Assembly: GCF_022570735.2 (NCBI RefSeq)
Contig: NZ_JANCNS010000003.1
Location: forward strand, 496,001-560,000
Reading direction: 5' to 3'
Length of the DNA: 64,000 nt
Source: Christiangramia oceanisediminis
Lineage (GTDB): Bacteria > Bacteroidota > Bacteroidia > Flavobacteriales > Flavobacteriaceae
Part shown: positions 17,354 through 27,756 of the stretch, one piece after another
Numbering within the stretch: position 1 is the first letter of the stretch
How the letters are laid out: the number at the start of each line of letters is the position of its first letter
Position numbers and translations under genes: made by a program
The notes under the pieces: generated by a model
Told to the model about the DNA's origin: nothing
Databases searched by the model: none
What the model saw: only the letters and a program-made list of their open reading frames with translations

Positions 17354-17881
17354 AATTAATATATTTTCAATGTGGGCATAATGATGCCGACTATGCCAGG
17401 CATAATGTCCCAGAAGCCAGATCAATTTTACCTTTTCGCGGGTTTCAGGATGCAGGAACTCTTTCTCGAGGCTTGGCCGGTCCAGCCGGTCCAGGAGAAA
17501 GACCCATTTAGCATGAAGCGTCATTAGAAAGTCCAGAGAAAGCTCTGCAGGAGCCCAGATGCTATCATCGAGCAGGGCAAAAGCATTTTGATCATAGGCT
17601 TTTATCGTTGGAGTCTTTTCGGTTAAGGTCCATTTAAATCGTAACAAGGCATTGGTATGACTATCTGCAATATGATGAACCAGTTGCCTGATGGTCCAGC
17701 CCTGCAGCCTGTATGGAGTATTTAACTGCACCGAGCTTAATGGCCGTACAAGCCGGTTGAGTTTGCCTGGAAATTCTTCCAGAATATCGATCCATTGCTC
17801 AACCTGGAAATCAGTTACATTATCAGGAAATTCGAATTTTCCTATTGGGTATCTAATTTTATCTAGTTCTTCTGAAGTCAT
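17336..17881 (-). CDS. YfiT-like DinB-superfamily metal-dependent transferase/hydrolase
   Basis: A 181-residue cytoplasmic protein with the four-helix DinB fold. LQGWTIRQLVHHIADSH supplies the first metal histidines and HYAWHSRHHYAHI, close to the C-terminus, the others. The N-terminus IRYPIGKFEFP matches Bacillus YfiT, a putative metal hydrolase of a family annotated as bacillithiol S-transferases. Whether this organism makes bacillithiol cannot be told here, so the thiol cofactor is inference. The last coding codons and the stop lie inside the terminator hairpin shared with the peroxiredoxin gene. Confidence 0.85.
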   Translation of the reverse strand: MTSEELDKIRYPIGKFEFPDNVTDFQVEQWIDILEEFPGKLNRLVRPLSSVQLNTPYRLQGWTIRQLVHHIADSHTNALLRFKWTLTEKTPTIKAYDQNAFALLDDSIWAPAELSLDFLMTLHAKWVFLLDRLDRPSLEKEFLHPETREKVKLIWLLGHYAWHSRHHYAHIENILIKKGWI

Positions 17882-17895
17882 AGTTAAGAAAATAA

Positions 17896-17924
17896 AAAAA
17901 CGCCCTGTATTACAGGACGTTTCT
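17896..17924 (-). terminator. terminator after the prolyl isomerase gene
   Basis: On the minus strand, AAACGTCCTGTA and TACAGGGCGTTT form a hairpin (one mismatch) followed by a T-run (complement of 17894-17900). Confidence 0.7.
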
Positions 17925-17946
17925 AATTTATGGTTTTTTCATGACT

Positions 17947-18879
17947 TTACTTTACATCCATCAATTCTACATCGAAGATAAGTACTGCATTTGGCGGTAT
18001 CACCCCTCCGGCGCCACGCTCGCCGTATGCAAGGTGAGATGGAATTACCATACGCGCCTTATCTCCAACCTGTAAAAGCTGGATCCCTTCATCCCAACCC
18101 GGGATCACATGCCCTACTCCAATTGGGAATTCCAGAGGTTTATTTCTTTTATAGGACGAATCGAAAACGGTCCCGTCGGCCAGCTGACCTTTGTAATGAA
18201 CCGATACGCTGTTTCCTTTTTCAGCCTTTTTCCCATCTCCCTTTTGAATGATCTTATATCGCAGTCCGCTGTCGGTCTTTTCAAAACCGGCGGCCAGTTT
18301 ATCCAGTTCTGCTTCTGCTCTTTCCTTAGCTTCAGCTTCTCTTTTTGCCTTTTCAGCATTGAATTCTTCAAAAGCTTTTTTAGCCTCGAAGTTTTCTGCA
18401 GCTTCACCTTCGCGGATGATCTCCAGCTTTTCGATTTGATCGCCCTGCTGGATCTTATCTACCACATCCTGGCCTTCAACTACATTTCCAAAGACCGTAT
18501 GTTTTCCATCCAGCCATGGTGTCTCCACATGAGTGATAAAGAACTGACTTCCGTTAGTTCCAGGACCGGCATTGGCCATGGAAAGTTTTCCAGGAGCATC
18601 ATGTTTTAGATCTGGATGAATCTCATCATCAAAATTATACCCGGGACCACCGGCACCGGTGCCTTGCGGATCACCTCCCTGTATCATAAAATCAGGAATT
18701 ACTCGGTGAAATTTGATCCCGTCGTAATAAGGCTCTCCCTTAGCTTTCGCATCGTTCTCAATTTTCCCTTCGGCAAGACCAACAAAGTTACCCACCGTTC
18801 CAGGAGTTTTTTCGTATTCCAGTTCTACAAGGATCTCCCCTTTTGAAGTATGGAATTTGGCATATAATCCGTCGTTCAT
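17947..18879 (-). CDS. two-domain peptidyl-prolyl isomerase, cyclophilin-FKBP fusion
   Basis: A 310-residue protein with two unrelated isomerase folds. Residues about 4-150 are a cyclophilin ([57 protein letters not shown]). A charged helical linker rich in Lys, Glu and Ala (about 155-195) follows. Residues about 205-310 are an FKBP domain ([54 protein letters not shown]). No signal peptide is seen, so it is probably a cytoplasmic folding factor. A TATCTTTG -7 box sits at the complement of 18902-18909, inside the short gap to the upstream amidohydrolase gene. Confidence 0.93.
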   Translation of the reverse strand: MNDGLYAKFHTSKGEILVELEYEKTPGTVGNFVGLAEGKIENDAKAKGEPYYDGIKFHRVIPDFMIQGGDPQGTGAGGPGYNFDDEIHPDLKHDAPGKLSMANAGPGTNGSQFFITHVETPWLDGKHTVFGNVVEGQDVVDKIQQGDQIEKLEIIREGEAAENFEAKKAFEEFNAEKAKREAEAKERAEAELDKLAAGFEKTDSGLRYKIIQKGDGKKAEKGNSVSVHYKGQLADGTVFDSSYKRNKPLEFPIGVGHVIPGWDEGIQLLQVGDKARMVIPSHLAYGERGAGGVIPPNAVLIFDVELMDVK

Positions 18880-18915
18880 TTTATTAATTTTTATTGAAAT
18901 GCAAAGATACCCAGT

Positions 18916-20547
18916 TTAATCTTTATAGACCTGCTCTCCACCTACAAAAGTGTGAAGCACTTTGGTATCTGGAACGCTATCGATATCTACCTCCATGATA
19001 TCCCTATCAAGGATCACAAAATCGGCAAATTTACCGGGCTCTATACTTCCTTTTTCGTTTTCCTCGAAGTTGGAATATGCCGCCCAGATGGTCATTCCTT
19101 TTAAAGTTTCCTCCCTGCTAAGAGCCTGTTCTCTCATGAATCCGCCTTCCGGGTAATTTTCGGTATCCTGGCGGTCCACAGCCGCGTAAAATGTAAGGAA
19201 AGGGTTCACCTGTTCTACGGGGAAATCGGTTCCCAGGGCCACGATCTCTGCCTGGTCAAGCAATTTTTTGAACGCATAGGCGCCTTTGATACGTTCCTCA
19301 CCCAGCCTGTCTTCAGCCCAGTACATATCGCTTGTCGCATGGGTTGGCTGAACGGAAGGAATAATATTCTTGCTGAAATAATCAAAATCTTCCGGAGCGA
19401 TCACCTGTGAATGCTCTACTCTCCATCTTCTATCTTCTGAATTTCCTATCAGGGAATCATAGGTTTTCAGGACCAGGTAATTGGCTGAGTCACCAATGGC
19501 ATGAGTGTTCATCTGGAATTCAGATTTCGCAATGCGCTCTGCCGTGGCTTTGAATTCTGAAACCGGCGAAAGCAAGGCTCCAAAATGGTTCTTTCTATCA
19601 GTATATTCTTCTTTTAAGGCTGCACCTCGGGAACCAAGAGCTCCATCTCCATAGAACTTGACCGAACGAACATTCAGCCTGTCTGTCTTGTATGGTCCTT
19701 TTTCCAGGTAGTAATCAAGGTTTTCCCTGGTATTGCTCACCATGGCGTACAGCCTGATCTTCAGGTCACCATTATTGTTCAGGCTGTCTATTAATTCGAT
19801 AACCGTTCTGTCCAGTCCGGCATCGTCGACCGTTGTAAGTCCGTAACTAAAACAGATCTCCTGGGCATCTCTCAAAGCTTCAGCCTGCACATCCACATTT
19901 ACATCTTCTGTGATCCTTTCAATCAGCATCATTGGGTTGTCTACCAGGATCCCCGTAAGCTTTCCATCCTTCTGTTCGATATCTCCTCCATCAAATTCAG
20001 TTTCAGTAGTAATTCCGGCGGCATCAAGGGCAGCCTGGTTTACCAGCATGGCATGACCGTCAATTCGGGTTAGCGCTACCGGTGTATCAGGAAAAAGGCG
20101 ATCCAGCGTATCCTTTACCGGGAATTCCTTGATCTCCCAGTCGTTCTGGTCCCACCCCCGTCCAACGATGAAATCGACTCCATTTTTTTGCTGAAATTCC
20201 ACCACTTTCGTCACTACTTCCTCGAAGCTTTGGGTACCGGTAACATCTACACGCTGTTGTTGCATCCCAAGTCCGTAGAAATGAGCGTGGGCATCGATAA
20301 GCCCTGGATAAACAGCATTTCCTTCAGCGTCGATCTCCTCGGTAAATTCGAATTTTTCCCGAAGCGATTCAACAGAACCTATTTCAAGGAACTTGCCATC
20401 CTGAACAGCAAATGCCTGGGCTATGCTAAAGTCATTGTCCACGGTATAAACAGTGGCATTAAAAACTAAAAGATCGGCTTCTTCCTTTTGAGAACCACAT
20501 CCTATCAGGATACTGCTGAAAAGGAGCAGGGATAATATTTTCTTCAT
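18916..20547 (-). CDS. lipoprotein amidohydrolase, YtcJ-like
   Basis: A metal-dependent amidohydrolase of the amidohydrolase_3 (YtcJ) group. The frame is open from 20625, but I start at the ATG complementary to 20545-20547, which gives 543 residues beginning MKKILSLLLFSSILIGC, a lipoprotein signal; the extra 26 upstream residues do not look like a signal. The metal motif is AHAHFYG, with VKFYGDGALGSRGA, NTHAIGDSANY and ALGTDFPVEQVNPF as later active-site segments. Substrate is unknown; N-substituted amides or ureas are usual. Probably attached to the periplasmic or outer membrane. It runs divergently from another amidohydrolase at 20677. Confidence 0.88.
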   Translation of the reverse strand: MKKILSLLLFSSILIGCGSQKEEADLLVFNATVYTVDNDFSIAQAFAVQDGKFLEIGSVESLREKFEFTEEIDAEGNAVYPGLIDAHAHFYGLGMQQQRVDVTGTQSFEEVVTKVVEFQQKNGVDFIVGRGWDQNDWEIKEFPVKDTLDRLFPDTPVALTRIDGHAMLVNQAALDAAGITTETEFDGGDIEQKDGKLTGILVDNPMMLIERITEDVNVDVQAEALRDAQEICFSYGLTTVDDAGLDRTVIELIDSLNNNGDLKIRLYAMVSNTRENLDYYLEKGPYKTDRLNVRSVKFYGDGALGSRGAALKEEYTDRKNHFGALLSPVSEFKATAERIAKSEFQMNTHAIGDSANYLVLKTYDSLIGNSEDRRWRVEHSQVIAPEDFDYFSKNIIPSVQPTHATSDMYWAEDRLGEERIKGAYAFKKLLDQAEIVALGTDFPVEQVNPFLTFYAAVDRQDTENYPEGGFMREQALSREETLKGMTIWAAYSNFEENEKGSIEPGKFADFVILDRDIMEVDIDSVPDTKVLHTFVGGEQVYKD

Positions 20548-20676
20548 TTTTTTTAAAATTTGCCTAAAAATAGTGATTTGTACAAGATTAGCCACATTTA
20601 TGTAAATTGCCTGTGAAAATTCCATTAAACTGAATTAATCTTAAGGTAATATTCCTGAATCCAGAAAAACATAGCT

Positions 20677-22053
20677 ATGAAAAGAATTTTTATCCTGTTT
20701 TTAATTTCTTTGATCTCCTGTAATAGCGATCCTGAACAGGTGGATCTTTTAATTACAAATGCCACGGTACTCGACATAGAGGAGAACAAAAAATGGGCAA
20801 ACAGATTTGTCGCCATCCGGAATGATACCATTGTGGCCGTAAAAACCATGCGTGACAGGGACGATTTTAAAGCAAATAAAACCTATGATGCCCAGGGCGG
20901 TTTCGTAATGCCAGGCCTTTGGGATAATCATGTTCACTTTAGAGGAGGCGATAGCCTTGCATCTGAAAACAAGGATCTATTACCTCTATTTCTGAAATAT
21001 GGTGTTACCACCGTTCGCGATGCGGGTGGGGATATTAGCGAAGAAGTATTTAAATGGAAAGATCAAATCAAAAACGGGGAACTTTCCGGACCGCGAATTT
21101 TTTCTTCAGGTCCTAAACTGGACGGTGAAAACCCAGCCTGGCCCGGATCCATTCCTGTAACTTCTGAAAATGATGTTCAGATGGCCCTGGATTCCCTGGA
21201 AAGCATGAATGCAGATTTTGTCAAAATCTACGACGGAAGTATTAGCCGGGAAATGTATTATGAAATCATCAGGGAAGCTGAAAAAAGGAACCTGAAAGTT
21301 ACGGGGCATATGCCTATGTCTGCAGATGTGACCGAAGCCGTAAAGTTTGGATTGGATGGAACCGAGCACCTGTATTATGTCATGAAAGCCGCTTCAGCCA
21401 AAAAAGACAGTATTGAAAAGGAAAAGTCTGGCTATTCCATGATCATTCCACTCGCCAGGACTTATAATGATTCTGTTGCCAAGGTCGTTTTCGATGAACT
21501 GGCACAGGCCGACTTTTATGTTACGCCCACACTCCATATTGGAAAAGTACTGAAGGAACTGGCCGATGCAGATCACAGCCAGGATGAATTACTTGAATTA
21601 ATAGGGCCGGGGATTCAGGAAACCTACCAGGGCAGGATAATGTCTGCCAAAAGGGCAAAAGAATCAGGCTCCAGTATGCGGGATTTTACTGAGGATGTTT
21701 TTCAGAAAATGATCGAACCTATGCACGATTCCGGAATAAAGATCCTGGCAGGTTCAGATTGCGGGCCTTACAATTCTTACGTTTACCCAGGTGAATCCTT
21801 ACACCAGGAACTTAATGCACTGGTGGAAGCAGGCCTAACAACACAGGAAGCATTGCTCACCTCGATCAGGAATGGTCCAAGATTCTTTGACCTGCAAAAC
21901 TCCTATGTAAGGGTAGATAAAGGTAGAATTGCAGACCTACTTATACTCACAGAAAACCCGATGGAAAATATTGAAAATCTCGAATCTATCCAGGCAGTAG
22001 TTTCTAAAAACAAAATTCTTAAGGTCTCTGAAATAGCTAAAAAAACACCTTAA
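20677..22053 (+). CDS. lipoprotein amidohydrolase, imidazolonepropionase/prolidase-like
   Basis: A 458-residue metal-dependent hydrolase. MKRIFILFLISLISC is a lipoprotein signal with lipobox LISC. GLWDNHVHFRGG holds the first two metal histidines, FVKIYDGSIS a candidate carbamylated lysine, KVTGHMP and GTEHLYYV the next histidines, and AGSDCGPYNSYVYPGESLHQEL the metal aspartate. The family includes dipeptidases and imidazolonepropionase-like enzymes. It is not closely similar to the neighbour at 18916 and is transcribed away from it, so the pair are not a simple duplication. A secreted peptide- or cyclic-amide-hydrolase role is inference. Confidence 0.88.
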   Translation: MKRIFILFLISLISCNSDPEQVDLLITNATVLDIEENKKWANRFVAIRNDTIVAVKTMRDRDDFKANKTYDAQGGFVMPGLWDNHVHFRGGDSLASENKDLLPLFLKYGVTTVRDAGGDISEEVFKWKDQIKNGELSGPRIFSSGPKLDGENPAWPGSIPVTSENDVQMALDSLESMNADFVKIYDGSISREMYYEIIREAEKRNLKVTGHMPMSADVTEAVKFGLDGTEHLYYVMKAASAKKDSIEKEKSGYSMIIPLARTYNDSVAKVVFDELAQADFYVTPTLHIGKVLKELADADHSQDELLELIGPGIQETYQGRIMSAKRAKESGSSMRDFTEDVFQKMIEPMHDSGIKILAGSDCGPYNSYVYPGESLHQELNALVEAGLTTQEALLTSIRNGPRFFDLQNSYVRVDKGRIADLLILTENPMENIENLESIQAVVSKNKILKVSEIAKKTP

Positions 22054-22075
22054 TCTTTTAAAACATACCCATAAA

Positions 22076-22099
22076 AAAAGCCCTCCAACTGGAGGGCTT
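22076..22099. terminator. terminator between convergent genes
   Basis: AAGCCCTCC (22078-22086) pairs with GGAGGGCTT (22091-22099) around an AACT loop. The A-run to its left gives a T-run on the minus strand, so it best serves the beta-barrel gene. Confidence 0.75.
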
Positions 22100-22122
22100 A
22101 TCTATTTAATACGATCTAAAAA

Positions 22123-23847
22123 TTAATTCCAATCGAATTTATAAGTGGCTCCTGCCAGAACCTGTATTCCCTGCACATCATAGTCCAGCCATCTCTGGTA
22201 ATCGTTATTCAGTAAGTTCGCTCCTTTCACAAAAGCCGAAAGGCGATCGTTAAAGCGATAACCAACGTGGGTATTCACATCAAAATAACTATCAACTGTC
22301 GCAACCGGTTCGTCAAATACCAGGCTTATCGATCTAACCTCATCTTTGCGCTCCCCAACGTAGAACAGGTTTGCTCCGGCATACCATTTTTCAGTGATCT
22401 GGTAATCGGCATTCAGGCTGGCTTTCATCGTAGGTAGGTTCCAGGCTGAAGCCTGTACATCGGTATTATAATTAAAGAACTCTCCGTTAATGCCTAATCT
22501 AAAGTTAGTATTCACATCAACATTTAATTCTCCGTAAAATGAAAGGGTCTTCACGTCATCATATACCACCTCGAAACTGTTTCCGTAGGTATAGGCTTCA
22601 CCCTCCAGGGTTGAGGCATCATAATTCCTTTTAAAAAGGGCCTTATTGAACTGTGACTGGTAACTTCCTCTAACATTATATGATATGGCATTGGAAAGTT
22701 TTCCCTTAGCTCCCAGGTACCCCTTGTACTCATTATCGGTTGGCCTGATAGTAAGCGTAGGTGATACATACGGGTTTTCCTGGTAGAAATTGTAATAAGT
22801 GTTCTGCTGCAGATCTCCATCAAGTCCGGCATAAGCGGTAAAATAATCACCTGCAAGCCTGTAACTGGCTGTTACGGCCGGGTAGATATAGAACGAATTA
22901 TCACTGGCTTCAACATCCATCCCATACACGAAATTCACCCCAAGGTTAATGCTAAGATCATCTCTAAGTATCAGTAAGCTTGGTTTAATATTGAAATTCA
23001 TAAAAGTATAATCGTAACCCGCTCCGCCGTCGTAGGCTTCGTCAAACTTCCCGTTCACGATATCAGCACCAACTGCAGTAGTGATGAGTTCTTCAGCTAT
23101 CTCGATCTCGAAGATCCCTTCTGCATTAAAATGATTTTCAGCAGTTCCATAAGCATCGCCAGAATGCCTGAATTGAGCATTCGCGCTGTCGAAGAATGAA
23201 TCATATAGTTCGATCTCACTTCCCAGGTAAACCGAATAATAGTTTTGCTGGGAGTCCAGGCTAAGCAATTCAGCATCTGAATTCGAATTGAACTCCGGCA
23301 AACCATACCAGTTAAAAAGCTGGTGTTCTCCCCCAACTTCGGCGATCCAGGAAAGATCCCTGTTTCGCGTATTATAGTTCAGGTTCAGTTCAGTATCATA
23401 AAATTTATTTTCCAGGATCACATCTTCAATGCCGCCCTGGGATGAATTATGATTTAAAGAGATACCAAAATTGCTGGAACGGTCTATTTCAAGGTTCGAG
23501 TAGAATTCGGCCAGGACATTGGAGTAATTTCCGAAGCCAAGCGTGGCATAATTATCATACACCTTTGGAGGCCTAACCCTCTCCACAGTGGTGGCTCTTC
23601 CTTTGGCAGGAGTAAAAGTGGAAGCAACCGGAACCGAAAATATGGAATACTGAACGGGCTTCTTTTGCAAACTCACAGAATCATTCCTGCTGGGGGTTTC
23701 CCTGATCTTGTTGGCATCGCTCACTGAAGGCGTATAGGGCTTCACCACGGTCACGGTCTCACTTCCTATAGGATCCTGCGCATACAGGAATCCACAGAAC
23801 ATGAACATACTAAAGAACAGATTTTTCTTGATCGCTTTAAAATGCAT
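22123..23847 (-). CDS. TonB-dependent-receptor-like outer-membrane beta-barrel without plug
   Basis: A 574-residue exported protein. The signal peptide ends near FLYAQ (about residue 24). A short Pro/Ser-rich region follows (TVVKPYTPSVSDANKI), and from about residue 90 alternating-strand patterns continue to the end (for example LGFGNYSNVLAEFYSNLEI, YFDVNTHVGYRFN), closing with a TonB-receptor-like end FVKGANLLNNDYQRWLDYDVQG and a terminal aromatic strand AGATYKFDWN. No TonB plug domain is visible, and the length is short for a full receptor. It lies 26 bp after the large TPR gene, so the two are probably co-transcribed and may act together in the outer membrane. Substrate unknown. Confidence 0.8.
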   Translation of the reverse strand: MHFKAIKKNLFFSMFMFCGFLYAQDPIGSETVTVVKPYTPSVSDANKIRETPSRNDSVSLQKKPVQYSIFSVPVASTFTPAKGRATTVERVRPPKVYDNYATLGFGNYSNVLAEFYSNLEIDRSSNFGISLNHNSSQGGIEDVILENKFYDTELNLNYNTRNRDLSWIAEVGGEHQLFNWYGLPEFNSNSDAELLSLDSQQNYYSVYLGSEIELYDSFFDSANAQFRHSGDAYGTAENHFNAEGIFEIEIAEELITTAVGADIVNGKFDEAYDGGAGYDYTFMNFNIKPSLLILRDDLSINLGVNFVYGMDVEASDNSFYIYPAVTASYRLAGDYFTAYAGLDGDLQQNTYYNFYQENPYVSPTLTIRPTDNEYKGYLGAKGKLSNAISYNVRGSYQSQFNKALFKRNYDASTLEGEAYTYGNSFEVVYDDVKTLSFYGELNVDVNTNFRLGINGEFFNYNTDVQASAWNLPTMKASLNADYQITEKWYAGANLFYVGERKDEVRSISLVFDEPVATVDSYFDVNTHVGYRFNDRLSAFVKGANLLNNDYQRWLDYDVQGIQVLAGATYKFDWN

Positions 23848-23873
23848 ATAGCAGTAGGTCTATTAGATTAAGT

Positions 23874-26800
23874 TTAGTTATTGGTTTCTACGGAAGAGTT
23901 GGTCTTTGCTTCCTGGGCCTTGATCCTTGAGAGTTCAGTCTTAGCTTCCTGGACGATCTCCGGATACTTCTGGAAATTATTGATCACATTTTCCAGGATA
24001 TAAGTTGCCTGGTAAGCATCCTTAAGAGCATAGAAATTTCTTGCCATCAACACCAGGCCTTTGGCTCCCCAGCGTTTGTAACCGGAGAAGTCTTTCGCCA
24101 GGATCTGTACTGCCGCATTGGAAGCTTCATAATTTCCATCTTTATACTTGAAATAGGCATCATAATAAAGAGCTTCTGCAGCGAGCTCGCCGGTGGCTGA
24201 CTTCTGAACTTCCTTATAGGCTGAACGCGCTTTTGATTCATTACCCGATTCAATCGCAGCCCTGGCTACCATGATGCGGGCATCATTCTTCGCTGCGCCA
24301 TCTGCTCCTGAATTATTCAGCACTTTTTCAGCATAGGCATTGGCCTTTGCATAATCACCTGTCTCGTAATAAGATTTCATCAGGTTTTGCTGTGCAAAGG
24401 CGACATTCTGCTGATTATCGGCCTGTTTTTCCAGTTTCTCTAATAATGGAAGGGCGCTGGCATAATCCTTTTTCTCAAGATAAATCTCCGAAAGCCTGGT
24501 CAGGGACTGCTCGGTAAATTCATTCTTTGGTCTCGAGGTCACATATTTGTAATGCGGAATGGATTTTTCAACCTGGCCTTCGCGGTAGTATAACTGGGCG
24601 AGGTAAAAGTTGGCATTGATCGAGTGGATCCCGTTAGGGAAGCTCTGTACATATTTTTCAAAATTGGCGATCGCCTTTTGAGTATTATTATTGATATACT
24701 GGTTTTCGGCAGCCTCATAGGTAGTATTGTCCAGGTCGGCATCACTAACTTCCACAAAGTCGATATTGCGAACCCAGCTGGCATATTCATCGGTACGCCC
24801 AAGGTCTACATACACATTTCTCGCTGTAGAAACCGCCTGTTTTGCTTCGGGAGTGTTCGGGTATTCAGCAACTACTTTTCTGAATTTTTCCAGTGCCTTG
24901 TTACCTTCATTCTGGTTGTAATAGATCAAACCCTGTCTTAACATAGCCTTCGGAACCAGCGCACTTTGCGGTACATCCCTGATCAGCCTGTTATAAGACT
25001 GGATCGCCTGTGAAGTATTATTCACGGCCACGTAAGTATTCCCTAATTCATACATCGCATCATCACGGTACGAGGAACGCGGATAGCGATTGATGAAAGA
25101 ATTAAGCTCTTCAATCTTGGTCTCATTTCTTTGCACGAATCCGTAGCTAATCGCTTTCTGAAATGCGGCATAATCGGCATTGCTCACGCCGTTATCGATG
25201 GCTTTTTGGTAAGCTTCCATCGCCGGCCAGTACTGGCTGGTCACGTAGTAGGTATCTCCAAGCCTTAAAAGCGCATCGTTCTTCCTTGCTCCGTCGGCAT
25301 TGGGACTGTCTACATAAGATTTAAAATAATTTACAGCCTGTGAATAATCGTTCTTTTTGAAATAGGCATATCCAATATTATAATCCAGGTCCTGGTATTC
25401 ATCAGTATTCCTGGCTGCGCTCATCCCCTTGAATTCGCGGTAACCCAGGATGGCATCATCCAGGCGGTTCACATTGTATTCGCTTTCAGCCTTCCAGAAT
25501 GTTGCCTTTGCCGTGATGGCCTGGTCTCTTGGCTCCTTTAAAGCCTTGTCGAAATTCTCGATCGCTCCATAATAATCTCCTTCCTCAAACAATTCAAGGC
25601 CATAGAAATAAGCCACTTTTTGATAAGCCTGCTTGTCGCTGAAATTCCTGTTATTTTCTAACAGCCTCATGGCTTCCTCGTAGTTTTTGGAAGTGATAAA
25701 CGAGTCTATCAATAAAGATTCTATTTCCTGCCTGTTCTCGGTATCCGGATATTTGTTCAGATAGGTGATCAAAACCTGTGAAGGGCTTTCATACGAGTTC
25801 CCTATCTCATAACTGAGCTTGGCATAATTGAGCATTGCATCTTTCTGAATCTTCGCATCGAATTCCATCTCGCTGGCATTCTTAAAGGCATTAAGCGCCT
25901 GTTGTTTCTGGTTGGATTCCAGGTAGGATTGTGCTAAATGATAATAGGCATTCTGCGCAATCGCGTTATTCCCGTCTATGATCTTGTTGAATTCGTTGAT
26001 CGCGGCTTCATAATTGCCCTGTTTGTAATAGGCGTATCCAAGCTGGTAATAATCGGTATTGTTCCATTTTCCGCCAAGCCCGTTATATCCCTTCAGATAG
26101 GGAATAGCCTCTTCATACTGCCCAAGATTGAAATAACTTTCCCCTATGATCTTGTTCAACTGCGGAATTTCCTGCCTGTTGGCATTTGGCAATTGTTCCA
26201 GTCCCTGTTCGATGGCTTTTTCAAAATTCCCTAATTTGAAGTTCATATCGGCCTGGAAATAGGAAAGATCTTCGGTATACCGCTCGTTTCCTTTTACTTC
26301 TTCGAAATATTGGTTGGCCTCTTCATAATCGTCACCTTCATAAGCAATATAACCAAGGTAATACTTGGCCTGGGCACCATACTCCTTTGAATCCCTCACC
26401 CTGTTCAAATAGGTTTGCGCTTCTTCGAACTGGTTAGACCTGAAATAGGCATAACCGTTATTGAAATAAAAGCGCTCCCTGTCTTTCCTGCTCATCGCCT
26501 TTTCGTCTACCCTGTCATACCAGCGTCTTGACAACGCATATTTCCCGGTATTGAAATAATAATCAGCCACATCTAAATAAGCCGAATTGGTCTTGGTACT
26601 GGTTGGATAACGGGTTACAAATTCTTCCATCAATCTGTCTGCCCCTGGCTGGTTCAAACGCACAGCTGCATTGGCGATATAATAGGCTGCATCACCTTTT
26701 ATCTTTTCATCGGTTGTTTCATCTTTAACCTCGTCAAAAAGGTTCTGGGCGGCCAGGTACTGCTCATTATTATATAATTCCAGGGCCCGATTAAAATCGG

Positions 26801-26894
26801 CCAGGTCATGAGTATATACGGCAGTTTGCTGACAAATAGCAGAAAATGAGGAAGATATAAAAACGACTAGCAGAAAAGCTCTTTTAAGTGTCAT
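23874..26894 (-). CDS. large exported tetratricopeptide-repeat protein
   Basis: A 1006-residue periplasmic protein. Residues 1-22 are a signal peptide (ending FSAICQ) with no clear lipobox. The rest is nearly all TPR helices: more than a dozen repeat units such as ALELYNNEQYLAAQNLFDEV, ALSRRWYDRVDEKAMS, YEEAIPYLKGYNGLGGKWN, YYQLGYAYYKQGNYEAAI and AIENFDKALKEPRDQ. Such arrays bind proteins or peptides. It is followed by the plugless beta-barrel, which suggests a periplasmic partner of that barrel; this is inference. A TATCTTTG -7 box lies at the complement of 26919-26926. ftsE is divergent. Confidence 0.88.
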   Translation of the reverse strand: MTLKRAFLLVVFISSSFSAICQQTAVYTHDLADFNRALELYNNEQYLAAQNLFDEVKDETTDEKIKGDAAYYIANAAVRLNQPGADRLMEEFVTRYPTSTKTNSAYLDVADYYFNTGKYALSRRWYDRVDEKAMSRKDRERFYFNNGYAYFRSNQFEEAQTYLNRVRDSKEYGAQAKYYLGYIAYEGDDYEEANQYFEEVKGNERYTEDLSYFQADMNFKLGNFEKAIEQGLEQLPNANRQEIPQLNKIIGESYFNLGQYEEAIPYLKGYNGLGGKWNNTDYYQLGYAYYKQGNYEAAINEFNKIIDGNNAIAQNAYYHLAQSYLESNQKQQALNAFKNASEMEFDAKIQKDAMLNYAKLSYEIGNSYESPSQVLITYLNKYPDTENRQEIESLLIDSFITSKNYEEAMRLLENNRNFSDKQAYQKVAYFYGLELFEEGDYYGAIENFDKALKEPRDQAITAKATFWKAESEYNVNRLDDAILGYREFKGMSAARNTDEYQDLDYNIGYAYFKKNDYSQAVNYFKSYVDSPNADGARKNDALLRLGDTYYVTSQYWPAMEAYQKAIDNGVSNADYAAFQKAISYGFVQRNETKIEELNSFINRYPRSSYRDDAMYELGNTYVAVNNTSQAIQSYNRLIRDVPQSALVPKAMLRQGLIYYNQNEGNKALEKFRKVVAEYPNTPEAKQAVSTARNVYVDLGRTDEYASWVRNIDFVEVSDADLDNTTYEAAENQYINNNTQKAIANFEKYVQSFPNGIHSINANFYLAQLYYREGQVEKSIPHYKYVTSRPKNEFTEQSLTRLSEIYLEKKDYASALPLLEKLEKQADNQQNVAFAQQNLMKSYYETGDYAKANAYAEKVLNNSGADGAAKNDARIMVARAAIESGNESKARSAYKEVQKSATGELAAEALYYDAYFKYKDGNYEASNAAVQILAKDFSGYKRWGAKGLVLMARNFYALKDAYQATYILENVINNFQKYPEIVQEAKTELSRIKAQEAKTNSSVETNN

Positions 26895-27056
26895 TTATAA
26901 GGGTTTTGATTTGGTGTTCAAAGATAATTTAAAGCTTGCTTCTATAACGCCCATTAACTTCTATAATTATGTTAACTAAAAAAAAAGTGACTGCTGGCCT
27001 TTTGAAAAATGTATATTTGAAAATAATTTTACAACCCGAATCAACGTTAGAAACCC

Positions 27057-27740
27057 ATGTCTGAAACTGTCCTGGAACTTAAAAATGCGGCGATCTATCA
27101 ACGCGAAGCCCTGATTTTATCTGATGTAGACGTTACCGTGAATAAAGGTGACTTTGTATATCTCATCGGGAAGACCGGGACCGGGAAAAGTAGTTTTATG
27201 AAAACCCTTTACGGGGATCTCCCGCTTACCGAAGGAGAAGGCCATATCGTTGATTATAACCTTAGAACTCTTAAGGAAAAGGATATTCCTTTTCTTCGCC
27301 GGAAACTGGGTGTGGTCTTCCAGGACTTCAAATTACTTACAGACAGGAACGTGAAGGAAAACCTTCTTTTTGTTCTTAAAGCCACGGGCTGGAAAGACAA
27401 AACGGCCATTGAGCATAAGATCGACGAAGTTCTTAAGAAAGTGGGGATGAATACCAAGGGTTTTAAATTTCCGTACCAGCTTTCGGGAGGGGAACAGCAA
27501 CGGGTTGCTATTGCCAGGGCCCTATTGAACGATCCCGAATTGATACTTGCCGATGAACCTACGGGAAACCTGGATCCACAAACTTCGGTTGAAGTGATGG
27601 AAGTTTTGCAGGAAATAAGCCGCAACGGGAACACCATTTTGATGGCAACTCACGATTATGCCTTGCTGCTGAAATATCCTTCAAAGACATTGAAGTGTGA
27701 TGGACAACGGGTTTTTGAGGTGGTACAGAAATCGGTGTAA
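27057..27740 (+). CDS. ftsE: FtsE-like cell-division ABC ATPase
   Basis: A 227-residue cytoplasmic ATPase that would pair with FtsX to control peptidoglycan hydrolases at the division site. Walker [10 protein letters not shown] is at 38-46, Q-loop [16 protein letters not shown] follows, then signature [14 protein letters not shown], Walker [14 protein letters not shown], and ATHDYALL with the H-loop. VFQDFKLL is typical of FtsE proteins. No ftsX lies next to it in this window; separate ftsE and ftsX are common in Bacteroidota. A TATATTTG -7 box is at 27012-27019 without a clear -33 TTG. Confidence 0.85.
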   Translation: MSETVLELKNAAIYQREALILSDVDVTVNKGDFVYLIGKTGTGKSSFMKTLYGDLPLTEGEGHIVDYNLRTLKEKDIPFLRRKLGVVFQDFKLLTDRNVKENLLFVLKATGWKDKTAIEHKIDEVLKKVGMNTKGFKFPYQLSGGEQQRVAIARALLNDPELILADEPTGNLDPQTSVEVMEVLQEISRNGNTILMATHDYALLLKYPSKTLKCDGQRVFEVVQKSV

Positions 27741-27756
27741 AATCTATTGAACTTCA

